Shown one piece after another: positions 53,013 through 63,720 of a stretch of 64,000 nt of DNA. Location of the stretch: assembly GCA_001599595.1 (NCBI GenBank), contig BCHH01000003.1, positions 324,847 to 388,846 of the forward strand, written 5' to 3'. The notes below the pieces were generated by a model. It did no database searches, had not been told where the DNA came from, and was given only the letters and a program-made list of their open reading frames with translations. The DNA comes from Beverwykella pulmonaria (Eukaryota > Ascomycota > Dothideomycetes > Pleosporales > Melanommataceae). Numbering within the stretch: the stretch's first letter is position 1; the number at the start of each line of letters is the position of its first letter. The translations under genes were made by a program, and so were the position numbers.

Positions 53013-54044
53013 ATGGCCGAAACGACAATCCTAACCGCTACCTGCCTTTGTCGCGCTTCCAGACTCACGTTCACAGTGCCAAACTCTTCTCTTCCGTTGC
53101 AAACGCATTTTTGTCATTGCAATGTTTGTCGGCGCACGCATGGTACGCTGGCAAGTATCCATGCGCCGGTCCCGAAGCCAGAGGGGGACCTGGGGTCGTT
53201 GACCGCGTATAAGAGTAGTGAGAAGGTGACGAGGTATTTTTGTAGTACTTGTGGGGCGCATTTTGGAGACTGCGCGGTTGAGGGGGTTGCGGAGCAGTGG
53301 TATGTCGCTGCTAGTATGGTGGATGCACCCGAGGAGACGTGGGATTTCAGGAATCATATATATGTTGGTAGTACGGTGGATGGAGGTCTGGCGATGTGGC
53401 TGCCGGAGGTCAACGGGAGGAGGTTAAGGTGTTGGGAGGAAAACGAGGGCGATGTTGAGGATCCGCGGGTTAAAGAGAGCGGGGACTGGGCACCGCCAGA
53501 ACCGTTATCATTCAGTGAAGGACCAACAAATACGGAAGAGGCGGATGAAGACGACGTATGCTACGTGCACTGCCACTGTGGTGGCGTCACTTTCTTCATC
53601 TCGCGCCCGCGGTCCCCCTCCGCTTTCTCCGCTCTACCTGACTCCCTCACGCCTTCCAATAAGACTAAATGGTACGCCATCCACGACGTCTGTACATCCT
53701 GTCGTCTCGCGACCGGCTGTGCAATCGTGTCCTGGGCATTTCCCGAGAAGTCCCACATTGCCTTAGCGGATGGTTCACCGTATACACCGGTGTTTGGCAC
53801 GGCGAAAAGTTATAAGAGCTCTGAGGGCGTGCTGAGAACTTTCTGTGGGAGATGCGGGGCTACGGTTTCTTATATGAGTGATGATAGACCGGGAATGGTA
53901 GATATAGCGGTCGGACTATTGGATGCGGTGGGAGGGGTGAGGGCCGAGGAGTGGTTAGAGTGGAGGACGGGGAAATGTGCATATGAGGAGGATGCGGTTT
54001 GGAAGGGGGTGCTGGGGAGGTTCAAGGAGGGTTTGAAGAAGTGA
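53013..54044 (+). CDS. protein with two GFA/CENP-V-type zinc domains
   Basis: Single exon, 343 residues. Domain 1 (about residues 5-140) has the zinc ligands CLC, CHCNVCRRTHG and CSTCGAHFGDC. Domain 2 (about 190-330) has CHCGG, DVCTSCRLATG and FCGRCGATVSY. The GFA fold binds zinc through CxC, CxxC and single Cys ligands and was first described in bacterial glutathione-dependent formaldehyde-activating enzyme. Most fungal members have no tested activity, so an enzymatic role is uncertain. The duplicated arrangement is known in fungi. An acidic linker (TEEADEDD) separates the domains. No signal peptide. Confidence 0.9.
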   Translation: MAETTILTATCLCRASRLTFTVPNSSLPLQTHFCHCNVCRRTHGTLASIHAPVPKPEGDLGSLTAYKSSEKVTRYFCSTCGAHFGDCAVEGVAEQWYVAASMVDAPEETWDFRNHIYVGSTVDGGLAMWLPEVNGRRLRCWEENEGDVEDPRVKESGDWAPPEPLSFSEGPTNTEEADEDDVCYVHCHCGGVTFFISRPRSPSAFSALPDSLTPSNKTKWYAIHDVCTSCRLATGCAIVSWAFPEKSHIALADGSPYTPVFGTAKSYKSSEGVLRTFCGRCGATVSYMSDDRPGMVDIAVGLLDAVGGVRAEEWLEWRTGKCAYEEDAVWKGVLGRFKEGLKK

Positions 54045-54984
54045 GAGGTGAGGAAATGGAGTGATAAGTGATGGTAATGTATTTGGGAAGCGCAACGTGT
54101 GTACCCTTTAAGCTTGTGTTCTTCTGTCTCTTGACTACAAATTAAAATTATACTATATACCATTAACCTTTACGTTTCCTAGGCCTTATGTCTATATGTA
54201 TTTGCGAACTCACCGCTACTTATTACGCATGCAGTTGCCTTGGCAGCTTGTTGCTGCCCTCTCTTATATCTTATTTTACTCTAAGTAGTATAAGAAAGCA
54301 AGTCTAGAAATAAAAGACGTTAATTGTAAGGGGTGTATCCCTATAACCTGGCCTCGATGGAATCTCAGTGCGACCCTTGTCAGGCAACTGCGCATCGACC
54401 GAACGTCGCCGTGGCCACCCCTAAGCAACGTCAAGCGGTTAGACAGCCCCTAAATAAAAATAAAAACCCATAGACAACTGCAACTTCGAAGAGAACTTCC
54501 AGAAAATGTATAGCATCCACTCACGTTTTACCAACAATGATCCTTGACAGACTTTGAAACGGATATCAGGGGCCGAACCAGAGGTAGAACTTGGCCTCAG
54601 GAACACTTACGCTAGGAACGAACCTCGGAACCCCCCTTTGTCCCTCGAATAACCCTACGTCGACAATTTCAATTTCCCCTTAGATAGCTCTCGCGTACAT
54701 GGCCTCGGCGGACTACTATAGACTTATAAGCAGTATATATATATATATACGTCTATTCTAGAAATATATAATATTCAGGCGTCTTTTTGGTTACAGGACT
54801 TTACTATGGATCCAGCTGATATCGCCTCCACGACTAGATAGAAAGAAATTTCAACTCGAAATTTGTCTATATGTATGACACCTTTTCCCGGTCGTTGGAA
54901 TATAAATACACTCAAACTATTTTCGAAAACATACATAATCTAAAGAAATCAACGCACCCGCTAGGAGTAATGCGGGACTTTTTT
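54045..54984. other. intergenic region, AT-rich, possible degraded repeat
   Basis: About 940 bases with low GC, a TA microsatellite at about 54735-54750 and stop codons in all frames. A GC-richer patch at about 54330-54700 looks like old repeat DNA, but no terminal repeats or transposase were recognised. Confidence 0.45.
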
Positions 54985-56218
54985 CTAACATGAAAACCCA
55001 CAATCGCCATCCCTGTGACCGCTATCGAATGCCCCGAAGCTGCAATGATGGTTGTCTTCATCATTGCTGGCCCACTTATCGTTGTTGTAAGACATCCAGA
55101 TCACACCTTCATCGAGCTGAGGCGCAGTGATTCCGAATGAATACGGCAAAGTGCTCCCAATCTGTAGCGTCTCTTTGCTAGGTATACTGACATGCTCAAG
55201 GTCGCCGACAAGCTCTTGGTCGGCGTCGTACAGCTGGACATCGAAGCGATAGTTTTCCGGAAAAAGGCCGGGTCCCTCGTTTTTCTTGTACTGTCTAATA
55301 TGCACGCCACACCAGCCGCTATGGAAAGACTCACAATTCTGTTTCGAGACATCTCGACCGGAAAGGCACTCGATGGGCTCTGTGTGCGGCGTGGTTACTC
55401 CGTTATTACCGATAAAGTTCGCCGTCCAATAGTATAGTGTGCAGCATTTATTACCGAAAAGATTGCATTGGAAAGAAATGTGAATCTGGACACGATGTTG
55501 CGAGGCCGGATCAACGTCTCCTACGAGGGTGGCCCACAGTACAGTTTCTGCATAGTTGTATTTTTTATCAACGGAGCTCGAGGTCAGTTGAAAACCGTTA
55601 CTGTCGAGCTGCAATGTTTGACACTAGATTACGTTATTCCACATTTTCTTCAATGTTTCTCTGCTGAAGCTGTCAGCTGAGGCTACGTACCTTTAAGTTC
55701 CAAACTATATAATGTTGAAATCCCGCAGATGGGTTGTCTTCTCCTAAATTGTGGTAGGTCTTGAGATGAAGAGAAGACAAAAGATTTCCAGCATCGCTGG
55801 GGCCCCACGGCCAGGCCCTTTCGACAAGTCGTCCGAATGCAGCTGTCGGATCTTCTTCATCTCTTGCACGCAGTTGCTCCTCGAGTGCGCTGTTGAGACT
55901 GTCAAGCTCTTCCTCAGAATTGGTGATCTCTGCAAACGACAATCGGCTAGAGAATAGGCAAGTTGCGAGGTCTATGTGGCAGTTGATTGCAGCAATTTTG
56001 GAATGCTTAGTAAAGGCAGCTTTAGGGTCGCGTCGAATATAGGATCCTTGCGGGGTCTCCAGCCAACGAGTGTAGACCTCGAAATTCGGGTGAGATTCAT
56101 AAGCGGACAAGTCTTTTCTGATGATATCATGGACAGGTATGGATAGGATCGATGGCTCTGTGGGAGCTGCCCACACAGACGACAATTGCAAGATTGTAGC
56201 AAGATAAACTAGGAACAT
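54985..56218 (-). CDS. secreted Cys-rich protein of unknown function
   Basis: Two exons (55691-56218, 54985-55608; 82-bp intron with GTACGT donor and TTGCAG acceptor) give 383 residues. Residues 1-18 (MFLVYLATILQLSSVWAA) are a signal peptide. The N-terminal half is helical and mostly free of Cys. The C-terminal half has about eleven Cys, including QCNLFGNKCCTLYYW, ECLSGRDVSKQNCESFHSGWCGVH and the end GDCGFSC, so it is probably a disulfide-linked extracellular domain. No catalytic motif is recognised. It borders the transposon-rich zone, the kind of location where fast-evolving secreted proteins are often found. Function is unknown. Confidence 0.82.
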
Positions 56219-57097
56219 TTTGATGGATGACTTTCGGCAAGAAAAGTGATAGATGGGAGAGCTGGTTATTACAATATTAGGAGAAAGAGCTTGTTCTTAT
56301 ATATAATCATTCACGTTGATTAGTACTACCATCGTGTGGGTTAATGACCTTCGAGGCTGAGTATAGATTGTTGCCTGCGAAAGGACAATGGGTTTCGTCC
56401 ATTAGGGTATGATCTAAAACACCTGGGGGCTGAAAAAGATTTCTTAGCAATAAGACCACGGCTTGTGTGGTTGGAGCGTCGTGCAAAATCTTGAGGTTGG
56501 GTATGTTTGCCCCGTAATACGGCACAGTTTGCACAGTTCAATTTCGTAAGCCCGCTTCACAGAAAGAGTAACATGCTTTCCGGACCTGAATCTCCGTATG
56601 GGGCTGAAATGAATTCTTCAGCTCGTTTGTACCCGACAATTTTGGTGCCTGGATGGCCCAGCGTCATGAGACCATATTCGAGTGTATTACACAACAGGTT
56701 AAGCCATAGGAGGAGGTGCGCAACCTAAAATGTTCTTCTCAGTTCGACGCTTATTAGAGCTTGTCAGGGCTTTTTCTCAATACTTTTAGCATACCGGGTA
56801 CTTGTTTTACTTGTTTTTTATCTTCTTGTGATGTTTCGAGCCAGTTTTTGAAGCGCGGGCGAAAATATTGGGTGGCGCAGTATAGTAGGTAACAGCAAAC
56901 AAAATCAAAAGGTTCTGGCCCCCATTTGTTGTCATCTCCGAAATGTTCGCCCTACTTGCCTATGAGACAATATTGTAGAGTACGGCAAGTATACAGTGTA
57001 TATGTGAGCAGTACTGGCAGGGAACAGAACGAAGGGGTGTATCAGAGGTAAACAGGCTTGATTCATCAGAGGATTCGGGGAAGCTATATATATGATA
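56219..57097. other. intergenic, AT-rich, repeat-like region
   Basis: About 880 bases of low-GC sequence with no supported gene. The first part is the promoter of the secreted Cys-rich gene. Confidence 0.4.
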
Positions 57098-57648
57098 TGT
57101 CACGTGACCTATAGACACACGGCCCGATAGGCCTCCGAGGGGCCTCCGCAGGAGGTCCTCCGGGAAACAGAAGTATCCCTCACAGTATGTATAGTTAGGC
57201 AGTTAGAGTGTACCTGTTCACCTCACAGATATATATCAACTACACGATTCTGCCTTGCGGCTATTTGTAACTAATTATAACCATGTCCTTTCCTGCTTCA
57301 AGGTTCAGCAAAGTGTCGCAAAGTAAATTCCAACCGACATAGAGATGGAGTCACTAAACAGGTTATATATCGGCAAGGAGTATGCTTACAATGAACTATT
57401 ATTTATGCTTGACAGTTGTAGTAGACTGCTAAGTTTAGAAGTAAGATAGTCCACGACCCCCCGATATCTCTAATATGACGTAGTCTATGAATGTGATGAC
57501 GAGCTCGGTCTTCACTATTATAGATGCACGAAGTACAAGTAATAAAATAAGTTAACTCTATCTCATACTACACTAAGATGGAGAGAGAAGAGGTTCTCAG
57601 CAGGATGGATCTTATATACTGTAAGCAGGACACACCGTCACGTGGACA
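57098..57648. mobile_element. possible second solo LTR
   Basis: The segment begins TGTCACGTGACC and ends CGTCACGTGGACA, a near-inverted terminal pair with TG...CA borders like many fungal LTRs. The 5-base flanks (TGATA and TGCCA) do not match, so this is only a candidate. There is no internal retrotransposon coding sequence. Confidence 0.3.
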
Positions 57649-58080
57649 TGCCACTGACCAATCAGTCCGTCATATATATATATATACATATATCAGCTGT
57701 ACAAAATCTCATACACTTCTTCATCCTCTTTCCTCCACACTTCAGCTTACATATACAACGGGGGCATGGACTGGGGCTAGCCGAGCATACTCTGCGCACT
57801 GCGCTATGCTGTGAATAGCGTAGGCGTTGCGCATTCATGTAATTGCAACGGGCCTATCGAGAAGCACCATCACAAGGCTAATGCGGGTCGACCATCCTCT
57901 TTGCTTGTGGTGGCGAAACCCATGACCATGTCTACTACCGTTAGGCATAGATGAATTTGAGTTGGTGGTAACATGGGAAAGGACGTCTTGGGCGGTGCAA
58001 GAACGTAATCAGGGAGTGGATGGCAACTGCAAAGAAAATTCTCAAGCGTCTTTAGCGCTTGGCTGCAAGGCTCTTATTAC
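57649..58080. other. spacer upstream of the Tc1/mariner element
   Basis: About 430 bases with no gene recognised. It contains a short TA-type microsatellite at about 57673-57688. It is bounded on the right by the left inverted repeat of the transposon. Confidence 0.4.
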
Positions 58081-58114
58081 CTCTCGCGTCGCATAATGTT
58101 CGGGAAATAAGCTC
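58081..58114. repeat. left terminal inverted repeat of the Tc1/mariner element
   Basis: 34 bases, the exact reverse complement of 60001-60034. Confidence 0.95.
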
Positions 58115-58216
58115 CGCGCTGCAACGCCTCAATATTGCCCATCAAGGAGGCAGCAACACTACTTCTGCGTAGTTTTTTGATGCGAGTTCGAATCTGATGT
58201 GATATTATATATATAT

Positions 58217-59918
58217 CTAATATTTTGTGGCTCTGCTGTCCACCCGCAAGCACTCATGGAGCCTGGCTGGGTACTGCAAAATAGTCTTGTTTATCTTCTC
58301 ACAACTTAACTCGCTCTATACCTTGTAAAAATAATTAATACCTGCTGAACCTAATGTACACTTCTGTTGATAGAACTTATCTCTAAGAGGCTTTACCCAC
58401 GTCTCTATTACAGAGAGATCTGGCGACTTTGGAGGTGAGAGGAGGTAGTTTATGCCTTGTTTATCTATCTAGGCTTAAGTCTTCTTAGATGTGTGAGCTA
58501 AATCGCGGTCCTCCTATAGAATTAATTTAGTTCCTCTTATTATCTTATTAAGCTTAGGAAGAACCTAAGTAATGTACGTTTGTAAGGTCATCTTGCTATT
58601 ACTGTTCCCTGCGTTATACTTAATATACTAAGCAAAGTTGAATCCTACAACGCAGAAGATATAGAAGTGCTCTTAAAGCTCTAGATTAGGCTTGTAGTCC
58701 TTATTATACTGTACGTTCTTAGGCTTATGCCTCTCTCTAGGTTGTCTCTTAATCCTCTTAATGTAGCAAGGACCTGTCATCTAATAGATCTTGTCACAGA
58801 AGATGACAAGCTTCCAATTAGGTCCGTGAGGCCTAATCTCAAGCTAAATTCTGCACTACACCTTCTGTTGCTCCCTCCTCTTAGGTGGGTGCTCCTCCTT
58901 CTAGACTGCAACATGCGTTAGAATCCCTGTCTCCTTCTTGACGTTGTGGTATATGGTAGAACAGTGATAATCCTCCTTACTGTTAGCAGGAAGGACTTGT
59001 CACGGTAACCACCGCGACACCAATCCTGAACAACGACCCCGAACGACGGTCCTGAACGATCCTGAACGACGGCCCCGAACGGTCCCGAACGACGGTCCCG
59101 ACAAGTACTGTACTCCGCAGCACAGTACTTCACACACCCGAACTCGCGCACAATACCGACTAATACCCGTTGCGCACATCATCCTATTCTGACTCACAGT
59201 ACACCGACGGTGACGACCGTCGGCACCGTACTGTGACTCACAGTACGACGAGCTCGGCAACTAGCCGACCCGACCTAACCTGGAATACTGAACCGAGTCC
59301 CAACCGGGCTCGGCCCGCGCACGAACCAGACCCCTGACGCACGAACCAGACTGAGTATTTATTGAACCGCGAAGGACCTCTGGTCGAGCTCCTTACGCAA
59401 CGTCTTGTATGATAATTCATCGCACCTGAGATTGTATCCGTAGTATCCGATATTTAATTGAACCTTTATCCTCTGCTACCGATAGCCTCTCGTGACAGGA
59501 CTCTAGCCTCTGCAGCAATATCCTCCTAGGTATTAGCCTTTACCTTGTAATTGCATGTATCAAGATAGCGTCCTACTGCCTCTGCATTGTTGTGGGTAAA
59601 CTGTTAAGGTCAACCACAAGTATTAATCTTGTCTAAGTGGGCAAGACGCCGCACCCTCTTTGTCTAGATTACTCTTGAAGAAGTGCTTGAAGAGATGCCA
59701 AAAGCCTCCTTTAACTTTGCAAGAGAACAGTGTATATCCTAGAGCTGGCAGAAGTAGGTTACTGCAAGTACTGCAGCGCAATGGGGAGTCTCAAGCTCTC
59801 TATGGCTTTGCTTGTTTGGATCAACAATAACATTATTTGGTGGAGTCTTATATTGCTTGCGCTTGCGTTGACGGGGTGTAGATTGAGGAGGAGAAGAGGA
59901 TTGAGTACGTTTTGGCAT
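58217..59918 (-). pseudogene. Tc1/mariner transposase pseudogene, interrupted by a solo LTR
   Basis: The frame starts at the ATG at 59918 (MPKRTQSSSPPQS) and, once the LTR and one target-site copy are ignored, continues in frame to the TAG at 58217-58219. Recognisable DDE-type blocks are KLVIFCDKIY (first Asp), EDRDLAHTSKKT (second Asp) and GINYLLSPPKSPDLSVIETW (third acidic position). Many in-frame TAG and TAA codons replace likely CAG/CAA, and TGA or TAG replace likely Arg/Trp codons, the C-to-T pattern of RIP. It cannot encode an active enzyme. Confidence 0.9.
58998..59497. mobile_element. solo LTR of a retrotransposon inserted in the Tc1/mariner element
   Basis: The 500-bp segment begins TGTCACG and ends CGTGACA (7-bp inverted ends with TG...CA) and is flanked by identical 5-bp target duplications GGACT at 58993-58997 and 59498-59502. 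Unlike its host it is GC-rich for most of its length and lacks an obvious RIP pattern. It contains short tandem CCGAACGACGGTCC-like units at about 59030-59100 and inverted copies of GTACTGTGA-like blocks at about 59190-59250. Recombination between two LTRs presumably removed the internal region. Confidence 0.9.
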
Positions 59919-60000
59919 TATTTAGGACTGTTTAGCATAAGATTCATCTAATTGCGTTGAAAAATTGGTGGAGGGTGATGATGGCTGAGCGTGGAGGGCC

Positions 60001-60034
60001 GAGCTTATTTCCCGAACATTATGCGACGCGAGAG
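60001..60034. repeat. right terminal inverted repeat of the Tc1/mariner element
   Basis: 34 bases, the exact reverse complement of 58081-58114. Confidence 0.95.
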
Positions 60035-60417
60035 ATTACATCTGAACGGTACGCTAAATCAAAGCGAGTGGCTTCCTAGTCTAGCTCATGGCTGGGAAAT
60101 TGAAGTCTGCAACCGGGATGCTGGGTCTTTGCACGATTCCTGATTGGCCAGAGCGCTGGGAAACCGTGTACTGAATTCTCAGAATGTGTTGTCTCCGCCT
60201 TCGCGTGCTTTCCTTTTTCGTAACGTTAATTTCAATCTTCCAGATTAGGGATCCTTTGTGAGGCGCAGCAGTATAACTCGCACTTTGGATTAAAATGCAA
60301 CAGACTGCAACCTTTGATTTGCCGTCCCTTTGTTGCTCTCTCCAACTCACCGAACCTACACCTCTCGCGTGCCACTGTCGGCCGTTGAATCAGGGCGTTC
60401 GCCTTTCCAACGAAACA
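60035..60417. promoter_or_regulatory. spacer and promoter of the GPI-type gene
   Basis: About 380 bases between the transposon end and the ATG at 60418. The frame is open from 60295 but the AACAATGC context at 60418 precedes a clear signal peptide. No specific site recognised. Confidence 0.4.
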
Positions 60418-61083
60418 ATGCGTCTTTCCAGCCTCATCATGCTTCTCGCCAGCACAGCTGCTGCGCAGTCAGTCGTGCACGTCACACTTCTGAATCTCCA
60501 GTGGTCAAGGCTTCCAACCTTAACAGTCCAACGCTCTGATGCAACCGCCACCACATACGAACACGACTGCCTAACCACAACGACTACAAATCCAGCCACG
60601 CCTACTCCAAAACAAACCTCGGCCTTCATTCTCACCAACCTTCCTAAAATCCCTTGCATCCCTATGACCCTCATCCAAGGTCCGCAGACCTGGCAGTTTA
60701 ACGCGACCGGCACCGTCCCTGGCGCCATATCACTCAACGCCGAATGCAAATGGCAGGGCGAAAGCACCGTCGCAAACTTGACCTGCACGGGAACGGCGCA
60801 GGGCGACATCTATACGACTTTGGTTGCCAACACGACCGTCTTCAATCAGAATGATCTGCAGTCTTTCACATTCTGGGATGTGGCGATAGTAGTTGCAATG
60901 GCGGGAACCAGTGGTGTGGTTACGACTGCAACAGGTGTGGGCAGCGCTTCGGGCTCTGCATTGCCTACGGGAGTCGCGAGTGAGCAGAGTAAGGGCCCCG
61001 CGCCAAGTATGTCAATGCCGACGGGGGCTATGGTGTTTATAGGTGGTGCGGCGGGAGTTTTGGGACTGGCGATGGGGTTGTGA
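60418..61083 (+). CDS. secreted, probably GPI-anchored surface protein
   Basis: Single exon, 221 residues. Residues 1-17 (MRLSSLIMLLASTAAAQ) form a signal peptide. A Thr-rich stretch (CLTTTTTNPATPTPKQT) and several Asn-X-Thr sites (FNATGT, VANLTC, VANTTVF) suggest heavy glycosylation. The C-terminus is a small-residue region followed by the hydrophobic tail AMVFIGGAAGVLGLAMGL, the expected GPI-attachment signal. Four Cys could form two disulfides. Similar short GPI proteins are common and uncharacterised in filamentous fungi. It starts about 380 bp right of the Tc1/mariner element. Confidence 0.82.
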   Translation: MRLSSLIMLLASTAAAQSVVHVTLLNLQWSRLPTLTVQRSDATATTYEHDCLTTTTTNPATPTPKQTSAFILTNLPKIPCIPMTLIQGPQTWQFNATGTVPGAISLNAECKWQGESTVANLTCTGTAQGDIYTTLVANTTVFNQNDLQSFTFWDVAIVVAMAGTSGVVTTATGVGSASGSALPTGVASEQSKGPAPSMSMPTGAMVFIGGAAGVLGLAMGL

Positions 61084-61179
61084 GGTGGGGATGGGCATGT
61101 GCGATGCGCGCACATGCTTTACGGGGAGCTTTGGGACTCTAGATGGCTTGAATCATTAATGCATAGGAGGGAGTAGAAA
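61084..61179. other. short spacer
   Basis: 3' flank of the GPI-type gene; nothing seen. Confidence 0.4.
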
Positions 61180-61900
61180 GAACATGGATCAGGAGGGGTA
61201 TGCTTATTCATAATATCCTTCGGTAAGAGTAGAGTAAGAGTAGATACCCTTTCGCGATTTATATCAGCTTTTTCATTTATAGCAGCGCAATGGTCAAATC
61301 CAATTTTTAGGTTAAAGATGTTTGGATATTCATCCCTCTCCCATCCAAGCCAATCTCCAATCCATCTACTAAACACATTCTCTAGATCATAATCCATTAA
61401 TCTCCAACAGCTCAGCATCCATGTCTCTCAACAAAACTTTGGTAGCCGGAACCGCGGCAGTCCACAATCTTCCATTATAAACATTATGTTGCACGTGCTT
61501 CATGAAATAACCCAGGGCCAGAGGCCCAAATTGTTTCTCATCATACTCGCCCCGTCCGTCGTTCATCCTCCACTTGAAAGCCTCATAGTTTGTGACATAC
61601 CAATAGACAGAGTTCCGGGTATATGGACTGCTTGTCGAGGAGCTCGAAAAAAAAGGTTAGTGATACTGTTGCTTTCTCGACAGTGGAACTTTCAGCCGGT
61701 TTGCTCTCTCTTGAGCAATGACTGCGCAACTACGACCTGTATTCTCTGCTTCGTCGTCCGAGGGTTGTGGACAAATATATCCGTTCTATTAATTCGAAGT
61801 TAAATGCGACCACGCTGAGCGACTCAGACACGTTGCCACTAAGTGTCAGCTTCAGTAGCTTGGAAGAGAGTCACATAGCGGAGAAGGTACTACAGTGGCG
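61180..61900 (-). pseudogene. possible broken gene of unknown family
   Basis: On the minus strand two overlapping frames have strong coding character. About 61620-61390 reads RNSVYWYVTNYEAFKWRMND and later GRLWTAAVPATKVLLRD, ending in TGA. In a shifted frame at about 61392-61180 comes DYDLENVFSRWIGDWLGWERD. The junction suggests a single-base frameshift. A further stretch at about 61850-61740 (ESLSVVAFNFELIERIYL) may be an upstream exon, with an intron-like CACTAAC plus T-tract and CAG between them. I do not recognise the family. A real gene with an extra intron is possible. Confidence 0.35.
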
Positions 61901-63469
61901 GATTTACTAAGAGCAGGCAGAGTGTCGAGTTTGAGGACGAGGACGTTGCTTCCGTGGGGTAAAGGTTGATAAACGATTGAGTCGAAGACATTCTGCGGTC
62001 TGGCCAGCGACTTATAAGAGTAAACACAAGACGAAGAGAGTGGCCTTTGGTATTAGACCGTGGTATTAGACTGATAATCTATGCAATCCCAAGCAAGATG
62101 CGGCCAACGCAGCTCATTTTGCAATACTAAATCTGGTGCGGGTTCCTATCAAACAGGAAAAACAGGAATTAAGAAGCTAAACGTTCCCCCTCAAGCTGCC
62201 CAATCCGAAACTCCCGAGTGAATGACCAAGTTTAGCCGTGTCAAAGAAGAGTTTCTTTACAGCTGCTTTCTCGGACATTCACAATACAAGAATCAACATT
62301 CGACCGTGGACAGTCTACGCAGTCACAGTGATTAGAAAAGGGCGATCTTATATTGCCCTAGATCGCTTAAGAAAGGTCAATAAAAATAACATATCTCCTT
62401 GCCATTATGAAAGGATACTTAAATCTGGCAAAATGTAGAGCAGAAGGTCATGAAAGTACGTTAACAGCTCTGGCACTATAATATTCGTCCAACTATAATG
62501 TCAAGGCAACGCATAGTGCGCCGTAGCGAAGAGCTACTTCGCCCGAATCCACCTCGGGCGCTGGTTGAAGGCTTGGATTCATGGTGCAAGGAAAGGGTCT
62601 TGGTTTCTCTGTCAGCTGCTTGCTTCGTCGTCACTTAACACGACATATATATGGGCATCTGAACAACCTCGCCCCTCCATCGTGAATCATAAACCATATC
62701 ATGAACAACCGAACATCACCGACCACCGAACACACGACCCTCACTCTAACGAGATCGCGAACATTTCTTCTGTCTTTCATCACACATCTTTTTCATTCCT
62801 TTGGTAGCTAGATATAACGAAATTACAACAGTCTGCTGCCAAACCTCGTCTTCTTTGTGAACGTCACTCGAGACCTTTTGATTCTTCCTGCCTCAGTGCA
62901 TTGCTGCTTCGGACATCGCATGGCTGCGAGTCGCCTTCTAGGCGCTGTGTATTACGCGATTTCCACCCGTATGTATGTACATTAAGAACTACTAGAATGC
63001 TAATAAGCTATACGCCAGCTGCCACAACTAGATCTATTACAAACTTTAAGTTCATCGGCGCGCGTATGTCTGTAAAGCGTGCTACAAGGCACATTCTAGC
63101 AAAAATGAAATGTCAACACATCCCAAGATAACTATGAGGAATCAATTTCACCCGCCAGTTTGGCGTCATTCTAGGTCTCTGCGAACGCCAGGTCGATGTC
63201 TCAACCACAAAGAAAAACTCACGCCTCGTCTGCAAGGAGGAATTCTCATTGTCGGCATTGTAGCAAACAGCCTCGATTTTACTGCAACTGGAAGTTTTGG
63301 ACAGGCACTGACTGAGTTCGCCAAGATTTTCGTCAGTGAGGAAGTGCCTCAAAAGTTTCATTTTGGAGGATACTGGATGAAGACCAAAAGTCAGCATCAG
63401 AGACACGGACCCAAAGTCCCAGTGAAGAAGACATTGAAGGCATCATATTCGGCAGGAACATGCCACAAG
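61901..63469. other. long region with no supported gene
   Basis: About 1.57 kb. Short frames at 62238, 62565 and 62901 have no domain or splice pattern. The plus-strand frame from 63110 leads into the ankyrin relic but its first 120 residues resemble nothing I know. Confidence 0.4.
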
Positions 63470-63720
63470 GTGGAGGATAGTGGCGGCCAAATGCCGTTGT
63501 TGCGGGTTGCCGCGAATGGGCAAGAGGCTGTTGTGCGGCTGCTTCTCGAGAAGGACACTAACCTTGAGTCGAATGATAAGGGGCATGTGGACGCTGACTC
63601 AAAAGATGCTAATTACGGACACCTACCACTGTTATGGCCGTCAGAGAAAGGGCACGAGGCTATAGTCAAGCTGTTGCTTTAGACTAGCAACGTCGACGCC
63701 AACTTGAATAATGAGCCAGG
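63470..63720 (+). pseudogene. ankyrin-repeat gene relic
   Basis: The frame encodes two ankyrin-type repeats: PLLRVAANGQEAVVRLLLEK with DTNLES, and PLLWPSEKGHEAIVKLLL, followed at once by a TAG and then TSNVDAN, which would have continued the next repeat. The typical TPL and Ala/Gly positions are partly lost. It looks like the remains of a larger ankyrin protein, perhaps of the NACHT-ankyrin type common in fungi. No intact N-terminal domain is visible. Confidence 0.65.

Larger units (their letters stand above)
58081..60034 (-). mobile_element. RIP-damaged Tc1/mariner DNA transposon with nested solo LTR
   Basis: Perfect 34-bp terminal inverted repeats lie at 58081-58114 (begins CTCTCGCGTCGCATAATG) and 60001-60034 (ends CGACGCGAGAG), with TA dinucleotides within a few bases on both outer sides, as expected for this superfamily. 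The element is 1954 bp including a 500-bp LTR inserted later, so about 1.45 kb originally. The transposase is encoded on the minus strand and is full of stops. Confidence 0.93.

Noticed and set aside
58175..58200. GAGTTCGAATC resembling a tRNA B-box
   Set aside because: It lies inside the Tc1/mariner element and no cloverleaf can be formed.
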